Shown in pieces: positions 16,873 through 25,749 of a DNA stretch of 64,000 nucleotides; the first letter of the stretch is position 1, and each line of letters begins with the position of its first letter. The DNA is taken from contig NZ_CP133778.1 of assembly GCF_034347405.1 (NCBI RefSeq), forward strand, positions 4,282,501 to 4,346,500, written 5' to 3'. The notes beneath the pieces are model-generated. The model was given only the letters and a program-made list of their open reading frames with translations. It had not been told where the DNA came from and did no database searches. Source of the stretch: Pseudomonas sp. CCC3.1 (GTDB lineage: Bacteria; Pseudomonadota; Gammaproteobacteria; Pseudomonadales; Pseudomonadaceae). Both the position numbers and the translations under genes were made by a program.

Positions 16873-17211
16873 ATGAAGTTTTTATGCCTCTCAGAAGCGC
16901 TGACCGAAGGCGCCAGCCTGGGGTTCGAACATGACGGCATACGCGTGTTCGCGGTTCGCCGAGACGCAAAGGTCTATGTCTACAAAAACCGCTGCCCGCA
17001 TCGCGGTGTGCCGCTGGAGTGGCAACCCGATCAGTTCCTCGACCCCAGCGCCAGCCTGATTCAATGCGCGACCCACGCCGCGCTGTTTCTGATTGAAAGC
17101 GGGGAATGCGTTGCCGGCCCTTGTGCCGGGAAATTTCTGACAGCCCTTGAGTGCCGCGAAGACAATCAAGGGATCTGGATGACACCAGAAGAATCAGAGG
17201 ATGACGTCTAA
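16873..17211 (+). CDS. small Rieske [2Fe-2S] protein
   Basis: A 112-residue single-domain Rieske protein. The cluster ligands are complete: C41-P-H43 and C65-A-T-H68, with the GV and AALF stretches typical of soluble Rieske ferredoxins. There is no signal peptide or membrane anchor, so it is cytoplasmic. It could be an electron carrier for an oxygenase or reductase, but no partner is encoded nearby. The start at 16873 follows AAGGA; an upstream in-frame extension would run through the putative Fur box. Its 3' end overlaps the convergent sfsA by 18 bp. Confidence 0.88.
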   Translation: MKFLCLSEALTEGASLGFEHDGIRVFAVRRDAKVYVYKNRCPHRGVPLEWQPDQFLDPSASLIQCATHAALFLIESGECVAGPCAGKFLTALECREDNQGIWMTPEESEDDV

Positions 17212-17901
17212 CCGGCGATCAACCACCACTGCATCAGCAGTAAGACTTACACCATACGCCAGCACCTGAACCCCGGCAGCGACTGCCTCGCGCAAGGCTG
17301 CGGCGTAACCGGGATCGATTTCTTGTGCCGGGCGCACGGCGTCGATGCCCGTGAGATTGACGCAGTACAACTGCACGGCCCGCACACCTTCGCGGGCCAG
17401 ACTGGCCAGCTCACGCAAGTGCTTGGCACCACGCAGAGTGACCGCATCCGGAAAAGCTGCGACCCGCGTGTCGTCAAACCCCAGCGTGACGCTTTTAACC
17501 TCGACAAAGGCAAAACCGTCCGGGTACTCCAGGCGAAAATCAATCCGGCTGTTTTCCTGTCCGTAGGCCACTTCACGCTTGAGCGCAGAAAAGCCGTTCA
17601 ACTCCGTGATGACGCCTGCCAACAGCGCTTCCTCGATCAAACGGTTGGCGCGTCCGGTGTTCACGCACGCCAGCCGCCCTTGCGGGGTTTCGCTGATTTC
17701 CCACGTGCCCGGCAACTTGCGCTTGGGGTCATTGGAGCGACTGAACCAGACCTGCCCGCCCTCCACCATGCAATTGAGCATCGAGCCCGTATTCGGACAG
17801 TGGATGGTCAGCAACTCGCCCGTGGCTGTTTCAATGTCCGCCAAAAAACGCTTGTAGCGCTTGAGCAGACGGCCCTCTTCTAACGCGGGTGAGAACTGCA
17901 T
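17194..17901 (-). CDS. sfsA: SfsA family DNA/RNA-binding nuclease
   Basis: A 235-residue SfsA protein. Seen are an N-terminal OB-fold-like part (1-80) and a C-terminal restriction-endonuclease-like domain with a D...ExK pattern (IDFRLEYPD...FVEVKSV at about 121-137) and RGAKHLREL. In E. coli it was named for sugar fermentation stimulation (maltose genes); homologues have nuclease activity. It overlaps the start of the aminotransferase operon partner by 1 bp (TGATG at 17901). It converges on, and overlaps, the Rieske gene. Confidence 0.93.
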   Translation of the reverse strand: MQFSPALEEGRLLKRYKRFLADIETATGELLTIHCPNTGSMLNCMVEGGQVWFSRSNDPKRKLPGTWEISETPQGRLACVNTGRANRLIEEALLAGVITELNGFSALKREVAYGQENSRIDFRLEYPDGFAFVEVKSVTLGFDDTRVAAFPDAVTLRGAKHLRELASLAREGVRAVQLYCVNLTGIDAVRPAQEIDPGYAAALREAVAAGVQVLAYGVSLTADAVVVDRRLDVIL

Positions 17902-19073
17902 CAGTTTTTCCAGCTCCGCAGGCCACGAGCGATCCGCTCAACGGCTTCCTGCAAGCGCGGCAGGCTTTGAGTGTAGGCAAAGCGCACATGGTGCCCGGCC
18001 TGAAAACGACCAAAATCCAGCCCCGGCGTGAACGCTACGTGCTCCGTTTCAAGGAAGTGCCGGCAAAATGCGAATGCATCATCACTAAACGCGCTGATAT
18101 CGGCGTACAGATAAAACGCACCTTCGGGCTCAACCGCAATCCCGAACCCAAGCTCACGCAAGGCTGGCAACAGAAAATCGCGACGACGCCCAAACTCGGC
18201 ACGGCGCTCTTCCAGAATGGCCAGTGTTTGCGGCTCAAAACAGGCCAGCGCGGCGTACTGCGCCATGCTCGGGGCGCTGATGTAGAGGTTCTGCGCGAGC
18301 TTTTCCAGATCGGCCACTGCCTCAGGCGGTGCCACCAGCCAGCCCAGGCGCCAGCCAGTCATACCGAAATATTTGGAGAAACTGTTGAGCACAAACGCAC
18401 TGTCATCAACCTCCAGCACGCTGGCCGCCTCGCAGCCATACGTCAGGCCGTGATAGATCTCGTCCACCACCAAATGCCCCTTGCGCGCCTTGATGGCCGC
18501 CGACAACGAGGCCAGCTCATCGCGGCTTAAAATCGTGCCCGTCGGATTGGCAGGCGAAGCCAGCAACGCCCCTACGCTGTCTTGATCCCAGTATCGTTCC
18601 ACCAAATCGGCGGTCAGTTGGTACCGAACGTCAGGACCGACCGGCACCAGTTGCGCGGCACCTTCGACCAAGCGCAGGAAGTGTCGGTTACAGGGATAGC
18701 CCGGATCTGCAAGTAACCAGTGTTTGCCGGGATCGACCAGTAGGCTACTGGCTAAGAGCAAAGCACCAGAGCCTCCGGGGGTGATCAGAATGCGTGAAGG
18801 GTCAATATTCAGGCCGTAACGTTGCTGATAAAACCCAGAAATAGCTTCTCGCAACTCGGGCAGGCCACGCGCGGCGGTGTAACGCGTCTTGCCAGCAGCC
18901 AACGCCGCCTGGCCAGCCGCAATAATCGGCTCAGCCGTGGTGAAGTCCGGCTCACCGATCTCCAGGTGAATCACATCGTGCCCCGCCGCTTGCAGTTCGT
19001 TGGCGCGCGCCAACAACGCCATCACGTGGAACGGTTCGATCGCGCGACTGCGCGCACTGTAAGACTGAGCCAT
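17901..19073 (-). CDS. PLP-dependent class I/II aminotransferase
   Basis: A 390-residue fold-type I aminotransferase close to aspartate/alanine aminotransferases of the AspC-2/AlaA group. The Schiff-base lysine is K234 in NSFSKYFGMTGWRLGW, and D204 and Y207 (VVDEIYHG) contact the cofactor. Asn176 and the GSGALLL phosphate-binding turn are also present. The substrate cannot be told from sequence. The ATG at 19073 is preceded by AGGAAGG, and homologues start MAQ; a 14-codon upstream extension is unlikely. It is co-transcribed with sfsA. Confidence 0.9.
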   Translation of the reverse strand: MAQSYSARSRAIEPFHVMALLARANELQAAGHDVIHLEIGEPDFTTAEPIIAAGQAALAAGKTRYTAARGLPELREAISGFYQQRYGLNIDPSRILITPGGSGALLLASSLLVDPGKHWLLADPGYPCNRHFLRLVEGAAQLVPVGPDVRYQLTADLVERYWDQDSVGALLASPANPTGTILSRDELASLSAAIKARKGHLVVDEIYHGLTYGCEAASVLEVDDSAFVLNSFSKYFGMTGWRLGWLVAPPEAVADLEKLAQNLYISAPSMAQYAALACFEPQTLAILEERRAEFGRRRDFLLPALRELGFGIAVEPEGAFYLYADISAFSDDAFAFCRHFLETEHVAFTPGLDFGRFQAGHHVRFAYTQSLPRLQEAVERIARGLRSWKN

Positions 19074-19395
19074 GAGCCTGCCTTCCTGGGTAAGCAAAAG
19101 CCCGATTCTACCCAAGCACTGTCACAAGGGAGAGCGAATTAGAGTCTTAGACTGCCCGTGACTAGAACCAAACGGCGCAAGCGTCAGTCATAGCTCGACT
19201 AAAATTATTAATTAGCCACTAATCTCAAGCATCACAGGCTCTGTACACAGCAACTGACTATGGGCTAGACAACCGGGAGTAGCGCGGCCCGATTTGATCT
19301 GGTAAGTTCGCCCGCTTGCAGCCGCAGGGCCGGCAGGTGTCGGTGATGTTGCAATCCTGCGCAATGGATTAGAAGAATGAGAGGCGGTCCATTTC
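19074..19395. other. 322 bp gap upstream of dksA
   Basis: This is divergent spacing between the aminotransferase start and dksA. I see no RNA gene or convincing repeat. Only a GC-rich imperfect stretch at 19310-19345 and a weak GAGAGGCGG before the dksA ATG stand out. It must hold both promoters but no clear -35/-10 pair was recognised. Confidence 0.4.
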
Positions 19396-19836
19396 ATGCC
19401 CACACAAGCAAAGCAACAGAATAGTCAACTTAGCGGCTTCGAACCCTACGTTGAACAGAAGGGTGAAGAGTACATGGGCGAGCCCATGCGCAAGCACTTC
19501 ACCAAGATTCTGCAAAAGTGGAAACAGGACTTGATGCAGGAAGTCGACCGCACCGTTGATCACATGAAAGACGAAGCGGCCAACTTTCCGGATCCAGCTG
19601 ACCGCGCAAGCCAGGAAGAAGAATTCAGCCTGGAACTGCGTGCCCGCGATCGCGAGCGCAAGCTGATCAAGAAAATTGACAAGACCCTGCAACTGATCGA
19701 AGACGAAGAATACGGTTGGTGCGAGTCTTGCGGCGTCGAAATCGGTATCCGCCGGCTCGAAGCACGTCCCACTGCGGACATGTGCGTAGACTGCAAAACC
19801 TTGGCTGAAATCAAGGAAAAACAAGTCGGCAAGTAA
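19396..19836 (+). CDS. dksA: RNA polymerase-binding transcription factor DksA
   Basis: A 146-residue DksA1. The coiled coil that enters the RNA polymerase secondary channel has the tip motif DPADRA (66-71; D69 and A71 correspond to E. coli D74 and A76). The C-terminal zinc finger is complete with C109, C112, C130 and C133. With ppGpp it represses rRNA and activates amino acid promoters, so the three rrn promoters at the left of this window are plausible targets. It is monocistronic with its own terminator. Confidence 0.98.
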   Translation: MPTQAKQQNSQLSGFEPYVEQKGEEYMGEPMRKHFTKILQKWKQDLMQEVDRTVDHMKDEAANFPDPADRASQEEEFSLELRARDRERKLIKKIDKTLQLIEDEEYGWCESCGVEIGIRRLEARPTADMCVDCKTLAEIKEKQVGK

Positions 19837-19850
19837 TCGTCGGCTTGACC

Positions 19851-19885
19851 AAATGGGGCGTGCGAACGCCCCATTTTTGTTTTTG
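19851..19885 (+). terminator. dksA rho-independent terminator
   Basis: ATGGGGCG and CGCCCCAT form a stem around a short loop, followed by a T-rich run, 15 bp after the dksA stop. Confidence 0.88.
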
Positions 19886-19903
19886 GAATGTGGTCTCCCA
19901 GCT

Positions 19904-19998
19904 CTGTAGCCGCTGCCGCAGGCTGCGATAAGGACCGAAAGGCCTTCAAAATATCAGGGCTGCTGCGCACCCATCGCAGCCTATGGCAGCGGTTACAG
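19904..19998. repeat. REPIN-like palindrome (GTAGCCGCTGCC class)
   Basis: The left arm CTGTAGCCGCTGCCGCAGGC and the right arm GCCTATGGCAGCGGTTACAG are inverted imperfect copies about 50 bp apart. This sequence class differs from the element at 13882. It lies between dksA and gluQ. Confidence 0.7.
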
Positions 19999-20008
19999 GA
20001 TCTATGCC

Positions 20009-20905
20009 ATGACGGCCTCTCCAAATCCTTCATACGTCGGGCGTTTCGCCCCAACGCCCAGTGGCCATCTGCACTTTGGCTCGCTGGTTGCCGCCCTCGC
20101 CTCTTACCTTGATGCCCGTTCCGTCGGTGGCCGCTGGCTGTTGCGTATGGAAGATCTCGATCCTCCGCGCGAAATGGCCGGCGCCCAGGCCGCGATTCTG
20201 GTTGCGCTGCAAGGCTATGGTTTTGAGTGGGACGGCGAACTGATTCGTCAAAGCGAGCGCCACGACGCCTACGCGCATGTACTGGACCGGCTCTTCAGCC
20301 AAGGCTTGGCCTACGCCTGCACCTGCTCTCGCAAACAACTCGAAGGCTATAACGGGATTTATCCGGGGCTGTGCCGCAATGCGGGTCACTCAATGGAAAA
20401 CGCCGCCATACGTTTGCGTGTCCCCGAGCTGGAATATGCGTTTGAAGACCGCGTTCAAGGCGCATTTCGCCAGCATTTGGGCCGAGACGTGGGCGACTTT
20501 GTGATTCGTCGCCGCGACGGGCTGTATGCCTATCAATTAGCCGTGGTGCTCGACGATGCCTGGCAAGGCGTGACCGATATTGTCCGTGGCGCCGACCTGC
20601 TTGACTCCACGCCGCGCCAGCTCTACCTGCAAGAGCTACTCGGCTTGTCGCAACCTCGCTATCTGCACGTACCGTTGATCGTACAGCCGGACGGCCACAA
20701 GCTCGGAAAATCGTACCGTTCGCCGCCGCTGACACCCGAACAGGCTACTCCCTCGCTGCTTCGCGCCTTGCGCACACTGGGCCAGGCACCCGACGAACAC
20801 CTGAATGGCGCCAGCCCGCGTGAAATCCTCGATTGGGGCATCGCACACTGGAATGCCGAACTCATACCGCGCACGCTCACCCTGGCCGAAGCGCAATTAC
20901 GCTGA
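20009..20905 (+). CDS. gluQ: glutamyl-Q tRNA(Asp) synthetase
   Basis: A 298-residue truncated glutamyl-tRNA synthetase-like enzyme that attaches glutamate to queuosine at the wobble base of tRNA-Asp. The class I motifs are TPSGHLHFGSL (16-26, HIGH-like) and KLGKS near 232-236. Zinc ligands C104, C106 and C122 are seen, with Y118 nearby. It lacks the anticodon-binding domain, as the family does. The dksA-gluQ neighbourhood is conserved in gamma-proteobacteria. Confidence 0.95.
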   Translation: MTASPNPSYVGRFAPTPSGHLHFGSLVAALASYLDARSVGGRWLLRMEDLDPPREMAGAQAAILVALQGYGFEWDGELIRQSERHDAYAHVLDRLFSQGLAYACTCSRKQLEGYNGIYPGLCRNAGHSMENAAIRLRVPELEYAFEDRVQGAFRQHLGRDVGDFVIRRRDGLYAYQLAVVLDDAWQGVTDIVRGADLLDSTPRQLYLQELLGLSQPRYLHVPLIVQPDGHKLGKSYRSPPLTPEQATPSLLRALRTLGQAPDEHLNGASPREILDWGIAHWNAELIPRTLTLAEAQLR

Positions 20906-20984
20906 CACCCCTTGCAGGTTGCCAGCCATCCGTTACCATCGCCGCACGTTTTTAGGGCATGCGGCCAGCAAAAGTGAGGGCAGG

Positions 20985-21161
20985 ATGTATATCTATCGTT
21001 TGGTCCTGTTGCTGGTTGTCGGGATTTACCTGTTTTCCCCCGCCATCATGGATTGGTGGATTGACGCGACGGGGGCCTGGTACAGGCCGTATCTGCTTTG
21101 GCTGATTCTGATCGTTGTGACCTTTATTCTTCAGAGCCAAAAAGATGCCGATGAGCTTTAG
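20985..21161 (+). CDS. cbrX: 58-residue membrane protein overlapping cbrA (CbrX-like)
   Basis: ATG at 20985 is preceded by GGCAGG. The product has two hydrophobic segments (about 5-22 and 35-50, with the middle DWWIDATGAWYRPY) and a short charged tail. Its last codons overlap the cbrA start by 17 bp (11 bp if the second cbrA ATG is used), and cbrA has no convincing ribosome site of its own, so translation of cbrA is probably coupled to it. A small upstream ORF called cbrX is described for Pseudomonas, as I recall; I give the name on position and size. Confidence 0.72.
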   Translation: MYIYRLVLLLVVGIYLFSPAIMDWWIDATGAWYRPYLLWLILIVVTFILQSQKDADEL

Positions 21162-24099
21162 CCTGACCCAGATGGTGCTGGTCAGCGCCGCCTACTTGCT
21201 GGTGCTGTTTGGCGTGGCGTGGATCAGTGAACGCGGCATGATCCCGCGCGCCATCATTCGTCACCCGCTGACCTACACCTTGTCACTGGGCGTGTATGCC
21301 AGCGCTTGGGCTTTCTACGGCACCGTGGGCCTGGCTTATGAATACGGCTACGGCTTTTTGTCCAGCTACCTCGGGGTTTCCGGGGCGTTTCTGTTGGCTC
21401 CCGTGCTGCTCTACCCCATTTTAAAAATCACCCGCACCTACCAGCTCTCATCGCTGGCCGACCTGTTTGCTTTCCGATTTCGCAGTTCTTGGGCGGGGGC
21501 ACTGACCACCATTTTCATGCTGATCGGCGTGTTACCGCTGCTGGCCCTGCAAATTCAGGCCGTGGCGGACTCCATCAGCATCCTGACCCGCGAGCCGGTG
21601 CAGCACCGCGTGGCCCTGAGCTTCTGCGCGATGATCACCCTGTTCACGATTTTCTTCGGGTCACGGCACATCGCCACCCGTGAAAAACACGAAGGGCTGG
21701 TGTTTGCGATTGCCTTTGAATCGGTGATCAAACTGGCGGCCATTGGCGGAGTGGGCCTCTACGCGCTGTACGGCGTATTTGATGGCCCGCAGCAACTGGA
21801 AGTGTGGTTGCTGCAAAACCAGACGGCTCTCGCGGCCCTGCACACACCGTTGCAAGAAGGGCCGTGGCGCACCTTGCTGCTGGTGTTTTTTGCCTCGGCC
21901 ATTGTGATGCCGCACATGTATCACATGACCTTTACCGAGAACCTCAACCCTCGCGGGCTGGTCAGCGCCAGTTGGGGCTTGCCGCTGTTCTTGCTGTTGA
22001 TGAGCCTCGCGGTGCCGCTCATCCTGTGGGCCGGGCTCAAACTGGGCGCCACCACCAATCCCGAATATTTCACCTTGGGTATCGGCATCGCCGCCAACAG
22101 CAAATCCCTGGCGTTACTGGCTTATGTGGGCGGGCTATCGGCCTCCAGCGGGTTGATTATCGTCACCACGCTGGCGCTGTCGGGCATGGCGTTGAACCAC
22201 CTGGTGCTACCGCTTTACCAGCCGCCCGCAGAAGGCAATATCTACCGCTGGCTGAAGTGGACCCGCCGCGCGCTGATTGTGGCCATCATCATGGCTGGCT
22301 ACGGATTCTACTTGCTGCTGGGCGCCGAACAGGATCTGGCCAACCTCGGCATCGTGGCCTTTGTCGCCACGTTGCAGTTCTTGCCGGGCGTGCTCTCGGT
22401 CCTGTACTGGCCAACCGCTAATCGACGCGGCTTTATTGCCGGTTTGCTGGCCGGGATTGTGGTGTGGATGGTCAGCATGCTGTTTCCGCTGATCGGCGAC
22501 TTCCAGGGCTTCTACATCCCGTGGCTGGACATGATCTACGTGCTGGACGATACCAGCTGGCACATGGCAGCCATCGCCTCGCTCGCCGCCAACGTGCTGA
22601 TGTTTACCCTGATCTCCTTGTTCACCAACGCCAGCCCCGAAGAAGCCAGTGCCGCCGAAGCCTGCGCTGTGGATAACGTTCGTCGCCCACAGCGGCGCGA
22701 ATTGCATGCGGCCTCACCACAAGAATTCGCCACCCAACTGGCCAAGCCTCTGGGCGCCAAGGCGGCGCAAAAAGAAGTCGAGCAGGCCTTGCGCGACCTG
22801 TACTTGCCGTTCGACGAGCGCCGTCCTTATGCCTTGCGCCGTCTGCGTGACCGGATCGAAGCCAACCTGTCAGGCCTGATGGGCCCAAGCGTTGCCCAAG
22901 ACATGGTCGAAACCTTCCTGCCTTATAAATCAGGCGGCGATAACTACGTTACCGAAGACATTCACTTCATCGAAAGCCGGCTTGAGGACTATCACTCGCG
23001 CCTGACCGGCCTGGCTGCCGAACTCGATGCCCTGCGCCGCTACCACCGCCAAACGTTGCAAGAGCTGCCAATGGGCGTGTGCTCGCTGGCCAAGGATCAA
23101 GAGATCCTGATGTGGAACAAGGCCATGGAAGAGCTGACCGGCATTGCTGCACAACGCGTCGTGGGCTCGCGCCTGAGCACCTTGGGCAACCCGTGGCGTG
23201 AACTGCTGCAAGGCTTTATCGACCTGCCCGACGAACACTTGCACAAACAGCACTTGGCCCTCGACGGCCAGACGCGCTGGTTAAACCTGCACAAGGCAGC
23301 CATTGATGAACCGTTGGCACCGGGCAACAGTGGCCTGGTGTTACTGGTCGAAGATTTGACTGAAACACAAATGCTCGAAGACAAACTGGTGCACTCCGAG
23401 CGTTTGGCCAGCATCGGTCGATTGGCAGCGGGTGTGGCTCATGAAATCGGCAACCCGGTAACCGGTATCGCCTGCCTGGCGCAAAACCTGCGCGAGGAGC
23501 GCGAAGACGACAGCGAGCTGACCGAAATCAGCAGCCAGATTCTTGAACAGACCAAACGCATATCGCGCATTGTGCAGTCGTTGATGAGCTTCGCCCACGC
23601 GGGCAGCCACCAACACAATGACGAGCCCGTTTGTCTGGCCGAAGTCGCTCAAGATGCCATTGGTCTGCTGGCCCTGAACCGGCGCAATTTTGAAGTTCAG
23701 TTCTACAACCTGTGCGATCCCGACCACTGGGTCGACGGCGACCCGCAACGCTTGGCTCAAGTGCTGATCAACTTACTGTCAAACGCCCGCGACGCTTCGC
23801 CTGCCGGCAGTGCCGTGCGCGTCAAGAGCGAGGCCAGCGAACACACGGTCGACCTGATCGTGGAAGACGAAGGCACCGGTATTCCAAAGAACATCATGGA
23901 CCGATTGTTCGAACCTTTCTTCACCACCAAGGACCCTGGCGAAGGCACCGGTCTGGGCCTTGCACTGGTCTATTCCATCGTTGAAGAGCATTATGGACAA
24001 ATCACCATCGACAGCCCGGCTGACATTCAAAGCCAACGCGGAACCCGTATCCGGGTGACACTACCGCGTCATGTCGAAGCGACGTCCGCTGTGAACTGA
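21145..24099 (+). CDS. cbrA: sensor histidine kinase CbrA with sodium/solute symporter domain
   Basis: A 984-residue membrane kinase. The N-terminal half (about 1-500) is an SSSF transporter-like domain with about 13 helices; it is linked by a cytosolic region (about 510-620) to a PAS domain (about 630-735). HisKA carries H766 (VAHEIGNP), followed by HATPase with N-box VLINLLSNARDA, DEGTGIP and GTGLGLAL. CbrA phosphorylates CbrB in response to carbon/nitrogen balance and controls histidine, proline and other amino acid use. Two ATGs, at 21145 and 21151, are possible. cbrB follows 22 bp later. Confidence 0.97.
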   Translation: MPMSFSLTQMVLVSAAYLLVLFGVAWISERGMIPRAIIRHPLTYTLSLGVYASAWAFYGTVGLAYEYGYGFLSSYLGVSGAFLLAPVLLYPILKITRTYQLSSLADLFAFRFRSSWAGALTTIFMLIGVLPLLALQIQAVADSISILTREPVQHRVALSFCAMITLFTIFFGSRHIATREKHEGLVFAIAFESVIKLAAIGGVGLYALYGVFDGPQQLEVWLLQNQTALAALHTPLQEGPWRTLLLVFFASAIVMPHMYHMTFTENLNPRGLVSASWGLPLFLLLMSLAVPLILWAGLKLGATTNPEYFTLGIGIAANSKSLALLAYVGGLSASSGLIIVTTLALSGMALNHLVLPLYQPPAEGNIYRWLKWTRRALIVAIIMAGYGFYLLLGAEQDLANLGIVAFVATLQFLPGVLSVLYWPTANRRGFIAGLLAGIVVWMVSMLFPLIGDFQGFYIPWLDMIYVLDDTSWHMAAIASLAANVLMFTLISLFTNASPEEASAAEACAVDNVRRPQRRELHAASPQEFATQLAKPLGAKAAQKEVEQALRDLYLPFDERRPYALRRLRDRIEANLSGLMGPSVAQDMVETFLPYKSGGDNYVTEDIHFIESRLEDYHSRLTGLAAELDALRRYHRQTLQELPMGVCSLAKDQEILMWNKAMEELTGIAAQRVVGSRLSTLGNPWRELLQGFIDLPDEHLHKQHLALDGQTRWLNLHKAAIDEPLAPGNSGLVLLVEDLTETQMLEDKLVHSERLASIGRLAAGVAHEIGNPVTGIACLAQNLREEREDDSELTEISSQILEQTKRISRIVQSLMSFAHAGSHQHNDEPVCLAEVAQDAIGLLALNRRNFEVQFYNLCDPDHWVDGDPQRLAQVLINLLSNARDASPAGSAVRVKSEASEHTVDLIVEDEGTGIPKNIMDRLFEPFFTTKDPGEGTGLGLALVYSIVEEHYGQITIDSPADIQSQRGTRIRVTLPRHVEATSAVN

Positions 24100-24121
24100 G
24101 ACCGTCGAGAGAACCGAATCA

Positions 24122-25558
24122 ATGCCGCATATTTTGATCGTCGAAGACGAAACAATCATCCGCTCCGCGTTGCGCCGTCTGTTGGAGCGTAATCAGTATC
24201 AGGTCAGCGAAGCTGGCTCGGTGCAGGAAGCGCAAGAGCGTTTCAGCATTCCCTCGTTCGACTTGATTGTCAGCGATTTGCGCCTGCCAGGAGCGCCAGG
24301 CACCGAGCTGATCAAGCTGGGGCAAGGCAAGCCGGTGCTGATCATGACCAGCTACGCGAGCCTGCGTTCAGCCGTAGACTCGATGAAAATGGGCGCGGTC
24401 GACTACATTGCCAAACCCTTTGATCACGACGAAATGCTGCAAGCCGTCGCGCGCATTCTGCGAGACCGTCAACACCTGCAGAGCGTGGCTGCTGAACGCC
24501 CGGCGACCAAGGCCGGCAGTGCCGACAAAAACACCGCAGACAACAGCAACGGTGAAATTGGCATCATTGGCTCGTGCCCGCCGATGCTCGACATGTACAG
24601 CAAAATCCGCAAAGTGGCGCCCACCGACTCCAATGTATTGATTCAAGGTGAATCCGGTACAGGTAAAGAGCTGGTCGCACGCGCCCTGCACAACCTGTCC
24701 AAGCGCGCCAAGGCACCGATGATTTCGGTCAACTGCGCAGCCATTCCCGAGTCGCTGATCGAATCCGAACTGTTCGGCCACGAAAAAGGCGCATTTACCG
24801 GCGCCAGCGCAGGGCGTGCCGGATTGGTCGAAGCGGCCGATGGCGGCACCTTGTTCCTCGATGAAATCGGTGAGCTGCCACTCGAAGCCCAGGCGCGCCT
24901 GTTGCGCGTCCTGCAAGAGGGCGAAATTCGCCGCGTCGGCTCGGTGCAATCGCAAAAGGTCGATGTGCGCCTGATCGCGGCGACCCACCGAGATCTCAAG
25001 AACCTGGCCAAGGTCGGCCAGTTCCGCGAAGACTTGTACTACCGCCTCCACGTCATCGCACTCAAGCTGCCCGCCTTGCGTGAACGAGGCGCTGACGTTA
25101 ACGAAATTGCCCACGCCTTCCTCGCCCGTCAAAGCGCCCGCGTTGGCCGCAACGACTTGAAGTTCGCCCCAGACGCAGAACGCGCCATCAGCCATTACAC
25201 GTGGCCGGGTAACGTTCGCGAATTGGAGAACGCAGTAGAGCGCGCCGTCATCCTGTGCGAAAGCCCGGAAATTTCGGCTGATCTGCTGGGCATCGACATT
25301 GAACTGAGCGACTTGCAAGACGACGACTTCATCGGCCTGGCCCCGCAGCAGAGCATCAGCAGCGGTAACACCAGCCTGGATCCGACCGAAGACCTGTCAC
25401 TGGAAGACTACTTCCAGCACTTTGTACTGGAACATCAAGATCACATGACCGAGACCGAACTGGCCCGCAAACTCGGGGTCAGCCGTAAATGTCTGTGGGA
25501 GCGGCGCCAGCGCCTGGGCATTCCGCGCCGAAAAACCGGAGTCGCCAGCGAAAACTGA
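24122..25558 (+). CDS. cbrB: sigma-54-dependent response regulator CbrB
   Basis: A 478-residue NtrC-family activator. The receiver domain (1-120) has phospho-acceptor D52. The AAA+ domain (about 140-375) has Walker A GESGTGKE and the sigma-54 contact GAFTGA. The C-terminal Fis-type helix-turn-helix is TELARKLGVSRKCLWERRQ. It activates crcZ from the sigma-54 promoter just downstream, where I find a matching palindrome. It forms an operon with cbrA. Confidence 0.97.
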   Translation: MPHILIVEDETIIRSALRRLLERNQYQVSEAGSVQEAQERFSIPSFDLIVSDLRLPGAPGTELIKLGQGKPVLIMTSYASLRSAVDSMKMGAVDYIAKPFDHDEMLQAVARILRDRQHLQSVAAERPATKAGSADKNTADNSNGEIGIIGSCPPMLDMYSKIRKVAPTDSNVLIQGESGTGKELVARALHNLSKRAKAPMISVNCAAIPESLIESELFGHEKGAFTGASAGRAGLVEAADGGTLFLDEIGELPLEAQARLLRVLQEGEIRRVGSVQSQKVDVRLIAATHRDLKNLAKVGQFREDLYYRLHVIALKLPALRERGADVNEIAHAFLARQSARVGRNDLKFAPDAERAISHYTWPGNVRELENAVERAVILCESPEISADLLGIDIELSDLQDDDFIGLAPQQSISSGNTSLDPTEDLSLEDYFQHFVLEHQDHMTETELARKLGVSRKCLWERRQRLGIPRRKTGVASEN

Positions 25559-25600
25559 GTCAGGTAACGCCTCAGGTAACACGCAAGACTGTGAAAAAAC

Positions 25601-25626
25601 TGTTACCGCCGCCTAAACGCGTAACA
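25601..25626. promoter_or_regulatory. CbrB upstream activating palindrome
   Basis: TGTTAC (25601-25606) and GTAACA (25621-25626) form a perfect inverted repeat with a 14 bp spacer, about 110 bp before the sigma-54 promoter. More half-sites (GTAAC) occur at 25564, 25576 and 25643. This matches the type of CbrB site described at crc RNA promoters. Confidence 0.75.
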
Positions 25627-25667
25627 AAAGCCGGGGACTACGGTAACGAAACCCCGGCTTTTTTTGG
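25626..25667 (+). terminator. cbrB rho-independent terminator
   Basis: AAAAGCCGGGG and CCCCGGCTTTTTTT form a strong stem with a T7 tail, about 70 bp after the cbrB stop. The loop carries a further GTAAC half-site. Confidence 0.9.
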
Positions 25668-25722
25668 CCCGTAGAAAAGTGGAAACCGTCAAAACCCCTT
25701 ATTTTGCTGGGCCGCGCAAAAG

Positions 25723-25740
25723 TTGGCACGACCCCTGCTA
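25723..25740 (+). promoter_or_regulatory. sigma-54 promoter of crcZ
   Basis: TTGGCACGACCCCTGCTA matches the sigma-54 consensus, with GG at 25725-25726 and GC at 25737-25738 (12 bp apart). The predicted transcription start is near 25750. CbrB and integration factors would act from the upstream palindrome. Confidence 0.88.
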
Positions 25741-25749
25741 TATGTATTC

